This document shows, piece after piece, positions 8,960-18,663 of a DNA stretch of 26,566 nt (positions are counted from its first letter, which is position 1; each line of letters starts with the position of its first letter). Location: NCBI GenBank assembly GCA_004151065.3, contig NWUY0300037780.1:6407-32972 (forward strand). Reading direction: 5' to 3'. The notes beneath the pieces were generated by a model. The model was not told the origin of the DNA. It made no database searches and saw nothing but the letters and a program-made list of their open reading frames with translations. Both the position numbers and the translations under genes were made by a program. The DNA is from Larix sibirica (lineage: Eukaryota; Streptophyta; Pinopsida; Pinales; Pinaceae).

Positions 8960-9196
8960 GCCTTGCAATGTGTTTCCTAAAACGTCCAAGTGGAATCTTA
9001 TGTGGGTAGTGAAGGTCCAGCCTGTTTTGCAATGTGTTTCCTAAAAGTTTGAAATATTATGTGGGTAGTGAAGGTCCAGCCTGTTTTGCAATGTGTTTCC
9101 TAAAAGTTTGAAATATTATGTGGGTAGTGAAGGTCCAGCCTGTTTTGCAATGTGTTTCCTAAAAGTTTGAAATATTATGTGGGTAGTGAAGGTCCA
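8960..9196 (+). repeat. 59-bp minisatellite, four copies
   Basis: Three near-identical 59-bp units lie at 9020-9078, 9079-9137 and 9138-9196 (gcctgttttgcaatgtgttt and onward), preceded by a diverged 60-bp unit at 8960-9019. The large duplicated block begins inside the last unit (9163). Confidence 0.93.
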
Positions 9197-9497
9197 ATCT
9201 GTTTTTCTATTTTTGTTGGGCGAACATTATCCAGACTGCTGTGCAGCAATTACAGCAATTATAACAGCTAGGATGCTTGCTGTTGGTCTCAAGCAGCTTT
9301 AGATCCAATGGCAAGAAGCAGCTCAGCTGCCGCAGCATTAATTGCTGTGGCAGGCTGGATAATTTTCGCCTTTCTTTCATTGTAGAATTGTTGTGATCCA
9401 AAAAGTGATGACTGTGGGCTCCATCGATTTTCCTAACATTGATAGAATTGATATCTGTGTGGATAACCTACTCTAGCAATTAACAAAAAAATTCCTT

Positions 9498-9683
9498 ACA
9501 AATTAAACCAATGGATGACAGCCTCTAGCTCCAAGTTCCAAGTTTTGTACAGAAAACTGCCATATCGTAGCCATTAAAAGCAAGCGAGATACAAATTAAA
9601 CCAATGGATGACAGATTCTAGCTCCAAGTTCCAAGTTTTGTACTGAAACCTGCCATATCGTAGCCATTAAAAGCAAGCGAGAT
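9498..9683 (+). repeat. 93-bp tandem repeat, two copies (in block copy 1)
   Basis: Copies at 9498-9590 and 9591-9683 (acaaattaaaccaatggatg and onward) differ at a few positions. The same pair recurs in block copy 2 at 11597-11782. Confidence 0.92.
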
Positions 9684-10747
9684 GAAATCCAAAAATAGTT
9701 GTCCTCAGGTAAATGACAACACTGATCTGAAACATTTTGGGGGAGAATGTCAACATATACAACTGGGTGGTTAAAATTAGTCTCGTGAACATCCAAGGGA
9801 AGAGGCTGAATTATCCTCGAGATCTCAGTCTACTTTCATCCGGAAAAAGTGCCGAATGAAATCAGATTTACAGGGTATACAGGCATAGTGTGCTGACACC
9901 ACATGAAATGCAAAAGCCTGCTATTTCGGGATTATTGAACTTCACAGCTCACTTACCCTCGTAGTGGTCGGAACTCAGCCACCTTGACAATCCCGGAACG
10001 AAGTTAATAAAACTGTGTTTGACCAAGCATCAAAACATATTAATATCCCACAAATTGCCATGAACCAGCCTGACACTGGTTATTGACAATTTTGTAGAAC
10101 ATATTGAGCTGTTCAAGTATCTAACAATTTTATGAACTCTATACACCACATTCTCAGTGTGGAGGCTCAGCCCGCAGTGAAGTCCATTAAGAGAGGCGTA
10201 AGAAAGCACTGAAGTGGAATAATAACGAAGAGCAGTTTCAGCCGTTCATCCTCCCAAGTTATTCGCTATGATCAATGCCAAGATCTAGCACAGGGCTTAG
10301 GTGGAACAAAATGGCCAGCCTGCAGGGTCTGACTAAAAAGTTGGTTGACACAATTTGGCTTATAGGGAGTAACTGTATATTAGAATATTAGAATCTTAGT
10401 TGAATCCTAGTAGGCAAGTAATATTCAGCCTGCGACAGAGCAATGATTGCTGCAGCAGAACCTTTGCTTGTCGTTGCAAAATGCAGCCACTCCAGAAATC
10501 ATTGCCCTGCCACAAAAAATGCAACCGCTGCAGAAATCATTGCTCATTCCCCTGCCACACGGTGAATATTGCTCGCTAACACATAAGTAACATTTTGATG
10601 ATTTCAAACTCAAAACCAACACTCCTTTTAACCAACACCCATTTCAAATTCAAAACCAATCCCCTCCACATAAATGCATGCTTTGTTAAACCAAAGCATG
10701 GGGACGAAGAACTAAGCAAACTCCCCAGGTGCAAGCCACATATACCA

Positions 10748-10773
10748 TGAACTATGGTATAACTCATAGTTCA
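10748..10773. repeat. 9-bp perfect inverted repeat, 8-base loop
   Basis: TGAACTATG (10748-10756) pairs with CATAGTTCA (10765-10773). It lies at the left edge of the SINE-like sequence. The copy-2 equivalent is 12847-12872. Confidence 0.75.
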
Positions 10774-10775
10774 AC

Positions 10776-10937
10776 CGAGGGCTGAGACATCTAGAGACAC
10801 ACCTGGTGAGGATCCCACTCAATGGGGTACCTACCCTTCCAACCTTACTATGACAGGCCAAATATGTAACTTTGGGGAATTGAAGCTAGGAATTGAACCT
10901 CGGTAGCGAGGTAATAGCGAGGATACCAATCAGTCCT
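10776..10937 (-). mobile_element. SINE-like element with B box (block copy 1)
   Basis: On the minus strand the sequence starts GGACTGATTGGTATCCTCGC, carries a perfect RNA polymerase III B box GGTTCAATTCC (plus about 10892-10902) and continues AAAGTTACATATTTGGCC. The A-box region (TGGTATCCTCG) fits the consensus only partly. The head-to-B-box length is tRNA-like. Flanks at about 10643-10680 and 10938-10972 share tcaaa.tcaaa.c.a..cc..ccacataaatgc, so the element sits between two repeats rather than inside a clean target duplication. It differs in sequence from the SINE at 5763-5989. Could also be a decayed tRNA pseudogene. Its duplicate is at 12875-13036. Confidence 0.45.
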
Positions 10938-10986
10938 TCAAAATTCAAATCACCACCGCCACATAAATGCTTACATTCAAAAGCAT

Positions 10987-11260
10987 GACGAGAAATGTGG
11001 CTATACAGGCTGGATATTGACATTGAAAAGCATTGTTTCAGGGCCTGCATCCTGAAGGTCTGGTGATCAGAAAGGTGGATATAGAGGCTAGGGAACTATA
11101 TTGAAGAGCATTGTTTCAAGGTATTTAAGATTGAAATGTGGCTATACAGGCTGGATATTGACATTGAAGAGCTTTATTTCAGGGCCTACATACAGCACCA
11201 GAGAAAAGTGGCTATAGAGGCTAGGAAACTATATTGAAGAGCATTGTTTCAAGGTATTTA
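10987..11260 (+). repeat. Degenerate repeat cluster, four units of about 65 bp
   Basis: Four units share gaaa.gtgg.tata.aggct followed by attgaa.agc.tt.tttca. They alternate between two subtypes (gctggatattgacattgaa and gctagg.aactatattgaa), so the structure is a duplicated dimer of about 140 bp. It recurs at about 13086-13359. Confidence 0.8.
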
Positions 11261-11261
11261 N
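11261..11261. other. Single ambiguous base (N) at duplication junction
   Basis: The only unknown base in the centre of the window lies exactly between the two 2,098-bp copies. The base that matches the N register in copy 2 is A at 13360. This looks like a contig join. Confidence 0.9.
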
Positions 11262-11596
11262 AAGTTTGAAATATTATGTGGGTAGTGAAGGTCCAATCTG
11301 TTTTTCTATTTTTGTTGGGCGAACATTATCCAGACTGCTGTGCAGCAATTACAGCAATTATAACAGCTAGGATGCTTGCTGTTGGTCTCAAGCAGCTTTA
11401 GATCCAATGGCAAGAAGCAGCTCAGCTGCCGCAGCATTAATTGCTGTGGCAGGCTGGATAATTTTCGCCTTTCTTTCATTGTAGAATTGTTGTGATCCAA
11501 AAAGTGATGACTGTGGGCTCCATCGATTTTCCTAACATTGATAGAATTGATATCTGTGTGGATAACCTACTCTAGCAATTAACAAAAAAATTCCTT

Positions 11597-11782
11597 ACAA
11601 ATTAAACCAATGGATGACAGCCTCTAGCTCCAAGTTCCAAGTTTTGTACAGAAAACTGCCATATCGTAGCCATTAAAAGCAAGCGAGATACAAATTAAAC
11701 CAATGGATGACAGATTCTAGCTCCAAGTTCCAAGTTTTGTACTGAAACCTGCCATATCGTAGCCATTAAAAGCAAGCGAGAT
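11597..11782 (+). repeat. 93-bp tandem repeat, two copies (in block copy 2)
   Basis: Counterpart of 9498-9683, shifted by 2,099 bp. Confidence 0.92.
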
Positions 11783-12874
11783 GAAATCCAAAAATAGTTG
11801 TCCTCAGGTAAATGACAACACTGATCTGAAACATTTTGGGGGAGAATGTCAACATATACAACTGGGTGGTTAAAATTAGTCTCGTGAACATCCAAGGGAA
11901 GAGGCTGAATTATCCTCGAGATCTCAGTCTACTTTCATCCGGAAAAAGTGCCGAATGAAATCAGATTTACAGGGTATACAGGCATAGTGTGCTGACACCA
12001 CATGAAATGCAAAAGCCTGCTATTTCGGGATTATTGAACTTCACAGCTCACTTACCCTCGTAGTGGTCGGAACTCAGCCACCTTGACAATCCCGGAACGA
12101 AGTTAATAAAACTGTGTTTGACCAAGCATCAAAACATATTAATATCCCACAAATTGCCATGAACCAGCCTGACACTGGTTATTGACAATTTTGTAGAACA
12201 TATTGAGCTGTTCAAGTATCTAACAATTTTATGAACTCTATACACCACATTCTCAGTGTGGAGGCTCAGCCCGCAGTGAAGTCCATTAAGAGAGGCGTAA
12301 GAAAGCACTGAAGTGGAATAATAACGAAGAGCAGTTTCAGCCGTTCATCCTCCCAAGTTATTCGCTATGATCAATGCCAAGATCTAGCACAGGGCTTAGG
12401 TGGAACAAAATGGCCAGCCTGCAGGGTCTGACTAAAAAGTTGGTTGACACAATTTGGCTTATAGGGAGTAACTGTATATTAGAATATTAGAATCTTAGTT
12501 GAATCCTAGTAGGCAAGTAATATTCAGCCTGCGACAGAGCAATGATTGCTGCAGCAGAACCTTTGCTTGTCGTTGCAAAATGCAGCCACTCCAGAAATCA
12601 TTGCCCTGCCACAAAAAATGCAACCGCTGCAGAAATCATTGCTCATTCCCCTGCCACACGGTGAATATTGCTCGCTAACACATAAGTAACATTTTGATGA
12701 TTTCAAACTCAAAACCAACACTCCTTTTAACCAACACCCATTTCAAATTCAAAACCAATCCCCTCCACATAAATGCATGCTTTGTTAAACCAAAGCATGG
12801 GGACGAAGAACTAAGCAAACTCCCCAGGTGCAAGCCACATATACCATGAACTATGGTATAACTCATAGTTCAAC

Positions 12875-13036
12875 CGAGGGCTGAGACATCTAGAGACACA
12901 CCTGGTGAGGATCCCACTCAATGGGGTACCTACCCTTCCAACCTTACTATGACAGGCCAAATATGTAACTTTGGGGAATTGAAGCTAGGAATTGAACCTC
13001 GGTAGCGAGGTAATAGCGAGGATACCAATCAGTCCT
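12875..13036 (-). mobile_element. SINE-like element with B box (block copy 2)
   Basis: Counterpart of 10776-10937 in the second block copy; no difference noticed. If the block duplication is an assembly artefact, this is the same locus. Confidence 0.43.
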
Positions 13037-13359
13037 TCAAAATTCAAATCACCACCGCCACATAAATGCTTACATTCAAAAGCATGACGAGAAATGTGGC
13101 TATACAGGCTGGATATTGACATTGAAAAGCATTGTTTCAGGGCCTGCATCCTGAAGGTCTGGTGATCAGAAAGGTGGATATAGAGGCTAGGGAACTATAT
13201 TGAAGAGCATTGTTTCAAGGTATTTAAGATTGAAATGTGGCTATACAGGCTGGATATTGACATTGAAGAGCTTTATTTCAGGGCCTACATACAGCACCAG
13301 AGAAAAGTGGCTATAGAGGCTAGGAAACTATATTGAAGAGCATTGTTTCAAGGTATTTA

Positions 13360-14014
13360 AGATTTTGTTGGGTTATGGCCAAAGAACATTTATCACAAAA
13401 CAAAGATCAATACGTAAAATATGTACATTCAAGCAATTAGAGATTCCAAGCAATCACTTTTAGTTGCATCAATTATCTCCCTAGGAAATCTCACTAAAGA
13501 AGAAATTGATGCAGTGACCCTTTTGTTCAGCCTCTGTTTTTTCTTTATTGATATATAAAGGATATGGACATTCCAGGTAGATACCTTGTAATGTTTATCT
13601 GCGACATTTAATTTTCAGGCAGTTGACAGGGTATGGAGACCATCGGAATTTCTATAATTGTGGAAATATATACATCATAGCAACTGGGAAGTATCAATTA
13701 CAGTATAATGCATACGTGGACACAAATTTAACACTTGCAACGGATTAACCCTCCCATGATGCTGCAAACGCAAATAATAAGAATAATAATATTAAAAAAA
13801 AGTCAACTTCCATGATGCTGCAGAATGTGGGTAGTCCTTACCTTTCCAGGGGATAAGTTGGCCTGCAGTAGGGCTTCGCACTTTCCTGTCTTGAAGGTAA
13901 ATCGATCGATCCTGATAATGGATTGTGCTCTGAAAGAGAGTTCGGCTTGCTGTGGAAAGGAAGATATCAGTTACAAGGTGCTTTCCAAGGCAGAATTGTG
14001 TATTCCTTCCCTAA
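13360..14014. other. Unique sequence, no recognisable gene
   Basis: A 64-codon plus-strand frame (13825-14019) is unrecognised. There is a short duplicated phrase (tccatgatgctgca) near 13755 and 13810. No RNA gene or transposon domain is seen. Confidence 0.45.
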
Positions 14015-14184
14015 GTTGACACGTTGTTAAGCCATGCAATCGGCATCAATACGTGTCGACGCTAGGACGCTTATTTTTTAAAGTGTTTTTTGTAAAGTAC
14101 TTGACACTATCTTAATCCATGCAATCTATTACAATACGTGTCGATAATGAGGCGGCTTAATCTTCGAGTTTTTAAACAAAATAG
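14015..14184 (+). repeat. 85-bp diverged tandem duplication carrying ACGTGTC motifs
   Basis: Copies at 14015-14099 and 14100-14184 align as ttgacac..t..taa.ccatgcaatc followed by caatacgtgtcga. The two forward ACGTGTC motifs occupy the same position in each copy. Confidence 0.75.
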
Positions 14185-14203
14185 TCCACGGAGCCTCTAT
14201 AAA
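14018..14203 (+). promoter_or_regulatory. Promoter-like cluster: ABRE-type motifs and TATA-like box
   Basis: Three ACGTGTC motifs occur: reverse at 14018-14024 and forward at 14051-14057 and 14136-14142. ACGTGTC is a form of the plant ABRE, bound by bZIP factors in abscisic-acid-responsive promoters. A TATA-like CTATAAA lies at 14197-14203, about 55 bp downstream of the last motif, so transcription would run rightwards from about 14230. Against this, no recognisable coding region follows, and two of the motifs are explained by a tandem duplication. I treat it as a candidate only. Confidence 0.3.
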
Positions 14204-14763
14204 CATCCCCACTTAATTCTTAGGGCTGGTTCCTGGAACTGTGACATGTGTTATTATATTTGCCTCTGTCTTGGCAAGTCAATCATGTTTGACTTTGCAT
14301 TATTGGGTGAAACTTTTTATCTGTTTCTCAACATAAAAAACTGACACATCATAATGTTGAAATATGTTATCTGAGATCTCGTTGGGTGAGATGATCTCCT
14401 CGTCGGCTGAAATCCTTAGAACTCCAAACATGTCCCCTGGCCTATCTTTGCATTTATAAAGCATACAACAATGTATTGTGTACTATTTTTGGCAGTAGTT
14501 TCAAGATTTGATGATTTCACATTTGTTTTCTGGTCATTTCTTTCTCAAAATCTTGTCCAAAAGTTTTGAATGTTGTTAAAATTATAAATTTTTCATGTCA
14601 CAGGGGTTTTTGAGTGTGCTAATTTTATTTCTGCAATTAAAACTAGAGTTTTGATTCTGAACAATGAAAAATTATGATATGATTTGTCCATTTTTAAAAT
14701 GTCAAGTTACCTCCGAACATTTATCGAAAAATCAAAATCATGTAATAGTTAGACCACTCCTTT

Positions 14764-14862
14764 TCTGAGATCCCATCTGATCTTCCCTCGTGATCATGTG
14801 ACTTTATATTTGTCTGAGATCACCATCTGGTCTTCCCTCATGATCCTGTGACCTAATACTTG
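14764..14862 (+). repeat. 49-bp tandem repeat, two copies
   Basis: Copies at 14764-14812 and 14813-14862 share tctgagatc, catctg.tcttccctc.tgatc and tgtgac in order. Confidence 0.85.
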
Positions 14863-15711
14863 GATGCAGAGCGGTCACCTGTCATTGCGTGTTTAGTACT
14901 ACCAGTTTTCAGTGGATAGACCTCCCTTGTGGTTTGGTCATTTGCATTTTAACTGTCTCGTATTCTGAGAACGCTTTGGTTCGCCCATTGAGTAATTCAC
15001 CCAGGACGTTATGTTGCTTGCCTTCAAGCGATTTTCGAAGCTTTAAACTTCTAATCGATGTTTTAAAACTCGTATTCGAGTCGATAGTGAGAAACTACTC
15101 AAGATGGGTTGTATACACCAGCAAACTACAAAAGAGATATAGTAATGGAAGCTATTTAAACAAAACGATAATAAAAGGAGAGGGGACATGCTTTAATAAA
15201 AAATTTGATCTCGACATTTCAAGCCTCAAGATGGGCTTAGATGGGCTTATCTTCACGAAAGATGTGTCTCAAGAGAAAGATCATGGACAAGGATAAGGAA
15301 TGAAATAAAGGAGTTGTCTAAAAATTGGACGGTTTAGTTTAGATGGAGTTTTTCATTTGAATCTGATCTTTTCTGTTTTACAAAATTTGAATTTAATTGT
15401 GCTTTAATGGCAATTTTTATGGTAGAAATGGATTCCACGCCATCAAAAACCTTTTGGACACCCAAAATTGTTTTAGAGTTGTAACAAAGATTTAAAAAAA
15501 AAATTCAATGGAAAAATCAAAATTTTCCATTTGAAATCATAGAACTTTTAAACTACACTAAGAGATACATAAAACACGCATAGGATTGAAGAGGAAAATG
15601 GAATTTACAATTCTTGATGGAAGATTTTCTTAAATTTTTATAAGATAATTAATGGGGATAATGTTTATGAAATGATAAAGAATTAATCAAAATTAATAAT
15701 ACACATTAATA

Positions 15712-15729
15712 TAATGATATACTACTATT
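15712..15729 (+). repeat. Left flanking duplication of the retroposon
   Basis: TAATGATATACTACTATT, matching 16224-16241 with one mismatch in 18. Confidence 0.6.
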
Positions 15730-16223
15730 GATTTAGACAACTAACACTAATAACATTCGCTATGTGTTGGAATTAGGTTTTGAGAGTCGACCTATCGAGA
15801 TGAGCTCGGCGACTATGGTTCTTTCCATAACCGCCATCCACTTTCTACTCTGAGAAGCTATCTATCAAGGTTGATTGTGGGTTTTAGATGGTTTTCCCGG
15901 CATTTTTGAGAAGTGGAGGGCCTTCGCATGTCGACCCATTGTGTAGCGGGCTCTTCCTGCTCATCTGTGGCGGTGGCGGCAGTTTCTTTGTAGAGGGGAG
16001 TCGAAACAGAGGCAGGGCAGCGCTGTGGTGACAGCATAAACTACCTGGAGCATCTTTCCTGGTTCTGATGCGAGCTCCTGGTCCTGTGGCGACGACATTC
16101 TATGCAGAGGCGTGGTAGGTCTCCTAGTTGAAAAGCTGTTTATGGAAAGGGTTCCTAGAAACCTTTCTCCAATACGTAATTTGATTATACCTAATGAAAT
16201 TAAGTTTTTTCCTTAAAAAGAAA
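15730..16223 (+). mobile_element. Short 3'-terminal retroposon (truncated LINE or SINE), about 494 bp
   Basis: A GC-richer island (about 15775-16170) in very AT-rich surroundings ends with cctaatgaaattaagttttt followed by tccttaaaaag. This resembles the A/T-rich 3' ends of plant LINEs (roughly aatgaaatt-aagttttt before an A-rich tail). It is flanked by an 18-bp direct repeat, 15712-15729 (TAATGATATACTACTATT) and 16224-16241 (TAATGATATTCTACTATT), with one mismatch. That is what a 5'-truncated LINE or a SINE leaves on insertion. No coding domain is readable inside, so it is probably 3' untranslated sequence or a non-coding retroposon. Orientation (+) is inferred from the tail. Confidence 0.55.
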
Positions 16224-16241
16224 TAATGATATTCTACTATT
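16224..16241 (+). repeat. Right flanking duplication of the retroposon
   Basis: TAATGATATTCTACTATT, partner of 15712-15729, immediately after the A-rich tail. Confidence 0.6.
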
Positions 16242-16389
16242 AATATTAGTAACCTGATATTAATATTAATAAACCAATAATTAATAAAATTTATTTATTT
16301 TTTATAAAAAACCAATAAAATTTTAATATTAAGATTATTAAACTTGAAAAAGAATAAGAAATAATCCATTTACTTGGGTGTAAAATGTT

Positions 16390-17235
16390 GATTTGTTATG
16401 AACCAGCATAGATCCATCATTGTTCATAATTTTCGATTCCACATTGTCCACGATATAATAGCTGGGCGAGAAAGATAAGATCTGCACTTTTCGTGCCACT
16501 GGAGACAGCATAAATCAAAATTTTCAAAACCCCAATTCTGATCATGTTCAGTGAAGACAAAGTCAAATTCCAAACCTTCCTGGTAACCTCACAGCATACT
16601 AATATATGTTTGGTAGATTCTAAGTTGTTTTTGCACAAGATGCATATATTTGGCCCAGTCCATCCTCTCCTGACAAGATTTTCCCAGGTATTTAAACCCT
16701 CTTGCAGCGCGAACCACATAAAGCATTTAATTTTTAGTGGTAAATGCCATTTCCAAAGACTTTTGTACTACCAACTCTGCACCATATGACAACTATTTTT
16801 AATAATAGTAAGATACGCAGTTTTGGTTGTAATGATACCTGTGGCAGGATTGGACTTCCAAATAAGCAAATCCTTGTCGTGAGTTATTCTACACCGTGAA
16901 GAGTTTAAATTTCTAATAAAAATGTTCCATTCAGTAGCCGCACACCCATTTAACCCCAAATATTTGGTAGAAAACCAGTAAGAAGAATTCTTTGTCCTAC
17001 CTGTGGATTTCTTAAAATGAGCAAGTTAACTCTAGCCATGGTTTCTCAAATAGCTAAGTATATCATCAAAAATTTTGTAATTATCCTCCATGCCCAGAAT
17101 TGGTTCGATACCAATTAATATATCATGTCCATTCCCCACGCACCAACTAAGGTCTTTTGCAAGCCAATTATGAACTTTTATGAAACCAACCCAAACAGTA
17201 GAAGTTCCTTTTAATTTTTTATTTGGGTTCCTCAT
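16390..17235 (-). pseudogene. LINE ORF2 C-terminal region with zf-RVT (broken)
   Basis: 17235-17032 gives WLAKDLSWCVGNGHDILIGI, the W-x-x-GNG-x-x-I segment after RT. 16959-16768 gives WNIFIRNLNSSRCRI and DLLIWKSNPATGIITTKTAY. 16719-16417 gives WFALQEGLNTWENLVRRGWT, then CILCKNNLESTKHILVCCEV and TRKVW: the CxxC, His and Cys of zf-RVT are all present. A frame change near 16450 leads to ISWTMWNRKL, the usual I-W-x-R-N-x linker, then the homology fades around 16390. zf-RVT is thought to contribute nucleic-acid binding during target-primed reverse transcription. Several frame breaks make it non-functional. Confidence 0.88.
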
Positions 17236-17319
17236 CTAAGCTATAATACTTCCCTTAATATACTTATCATATAAGACCTTCGACCAAATATTGTTACCAA
17301 ATAAAACTCTCTAGTAGCT

Positions 17320-18663
17320 CTTATTTATGAGCGCATAACTGTTCAAATAAATAAGTTTTTTGTGCCCCATTTAACCCCAACTTGCCATAACCAATTTTCT
17401 TCTTTCCAAACCACATGTCCAAAGAAAATTGAAAATATATTTCCTTAACGTGTTGATGATGGAAAATGGAACCTGTGAAACGGAGAACCCATAAACTGGA
17501 ATCCATGTCAGAACAACTTTAATAAGCGTGAGTCTTCCTCCCACAGAGAGTAAACTGTAGGTCCACTGGTGTATTTTATTTTCACAATTTGAGAGTAGCC
17601 AAGACAAATAAGAGGTCTTTTAACCATTTGGCTTAAAGAAATAGCCCAAATACTTAAACCCTTCATCCGATTGACATGATTTGAAAGGTAGTAGTGCATT
17701 AATATCAGCCAACTTCATTTCCTCTATTCTGTAGTGATAGAAGCTAGACTTGTTTGTACTCACCTTCATACCTGAGGCATCTCATAACACCTTGATAATT
17801 GCCTTATAACCTATCCATTCATCAATAGATTCAATACCAAAAAGTAGGACATCATCTACAAATAGTAGATGCGAGATATTTAAAGCAGCTGATAATTTAA
17901 TACCTTTTAATTTACCTTTAGATTTATCATTATTAATTACTTTGCTTAAACCTTCAGTGACTAAGAGAAATAAGAGAGGAGACAAAGGACATCCTTGTCT
18001 GATGCCTCTAGAGCTCTTGAAGAAACCTAATGGAGCTCCATTTATCAAGACTGCAAAGTTTTCTGTGGACACACAAGCCATGATCCAATTAATAACTAGA
18101 GAAGGAAGTCCAATATGTCTTAAATATACCCAATCCACTCTGTCATAATATTTCTCCAAATCCATTTTGAGCAATAATGCCTTGAGCTTCCTCTTCTTGA
18201 TAGAATGGATTACTTCCTGAGAAATACCAATTGCATCAAAAATTTGTCTATCCTGGATAAATCCAAATTGTTCTAGAGAAACATATTTGGACAAAGCTGG
18301 CTTCAAATGAACAGTTATAATATTAGTAATGATTTTGTAAGCCAAATTACACAGAGCAGTCAACCTAAAATCTGAAAAAGTCTTAGGCCTATTACTTTTT
18401 GGGATCAGGGTGATGAAGGTTGAGTTCAAATCCCCATAAATGTAGCCTTCTGTTCTTGAAAATTCCACCATATTGAGAATATCCTTTCCGATTATATCAA
18501 AGAAGTGGAGAAAATTTTCAATAGCCCATCCATCTGGACCTAGAATTTTCTCCTTAGCAAACAATTTCAGAGTATCTTCAACTTCCGTTAAAGTTACATG
18601 TTTACCAATTTCCATAGGTTCAAGGTAATAAAAAAACTTAGGGAACAATCTAACAGTCTTCAA
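17320..18663 (-). pseudogene. LINE ORF2 reverse transcriptase (broken)
   Basis: This is the best preserved part: an uninterrupted frame 18663-17782. Motifs in order: STFITLIPKSNRPKTFSDFR, LTALCNLAYKI, EQFGFIQDRQIFDAI, then LLLKMDLEKYYDRVDW with the first catalytic Asp, SRGIRQGCPLSPLLFLLVTE, and LLFVDDVLLF with the DD pair. About seven residues usually found between DRVDW and the next helix are missing (DRVDWVYLRHIGLP), suggesting an in-frame deletion that would probably harm the fold. A TGA stop at 17782-17784 interrupts just before DASGMKVSTNKSSF. Beyond it KYLGYFFKPNG (stop at 17620-17622), LLSVGGRLTLIKVVLTWIPV and LRKYIFNFLWTCGLERRK continue the thumb/connection region of L1 ORF2. It would copy the element RNA at the nicked target. 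Confidence 0.93.

Larger units (their letters stand above)
9163..11260 (+). repeat. 2,098-bp duplicated block, copy 1
   Basis: This block reappears at 11262-13359 at a constant offset of 2,099 bp. In the lines I compared, start, middle and end, I saw no differences. It contains a 93-bp tandem repeat, a SINE-like element and a degenerate repeat cluster, but no recognisable gene. A minus-strand frame at 9596 to about 9835 has fairly coding-like composition (for example NHPVVYVDILPQNVSDQCCH) but no family match. A single N (11261) separates the copies. Confidence 0.95.
11262..13359 (+). repeat. 2,098-bp duplicated block, copy 2
   Basis: Copy of 9163-11260. It begins in the middle of a 59-bp minisatellite unit (aagtttgaaatattatgtgg) and ends at aaggtattta, after which unique sequence resumes (agattttgttggg). 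Perfect register and lack of visible divergence contrast sharply with the diverged small duplications elsewhere in the window. Confidence 0.95.
14185..15729. other. No recognised gene; 49-bp tandem repeat inside
   Basis: A 135-codon frame at 14889-15296 starts at GTG and has no recognisable domain; I do not support it as a gene. Bases 14764-14862 are two copies of a 49-bp unit (tctgagatc.ccatctg.tctt and onward). From about 15300 the sequence becomes strongly A/T-rich. Confidence 0.45.

Noticed and set aside
8960-9196. CRISPR array
   Set aside because: Units are contiguous 59-bp tandem repeats with no unique spacers, in a plant-type genome.
9207-12866. Pairs of identical small minus-strand frames (9207/11306, 9596/11695, 10425/12524, 10576/12675) as paralogous genes
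   Set aside because: They are the same sequence shifted by 2,099 bp in the duplicated block, and none shows a recognisable domain.
14889-15296. 135-codon plus-strand open frame
   Set aside because: It starts at GTG, has no recognisable domain and runs into AT-rich sequence; there is no splice or neighbour support.
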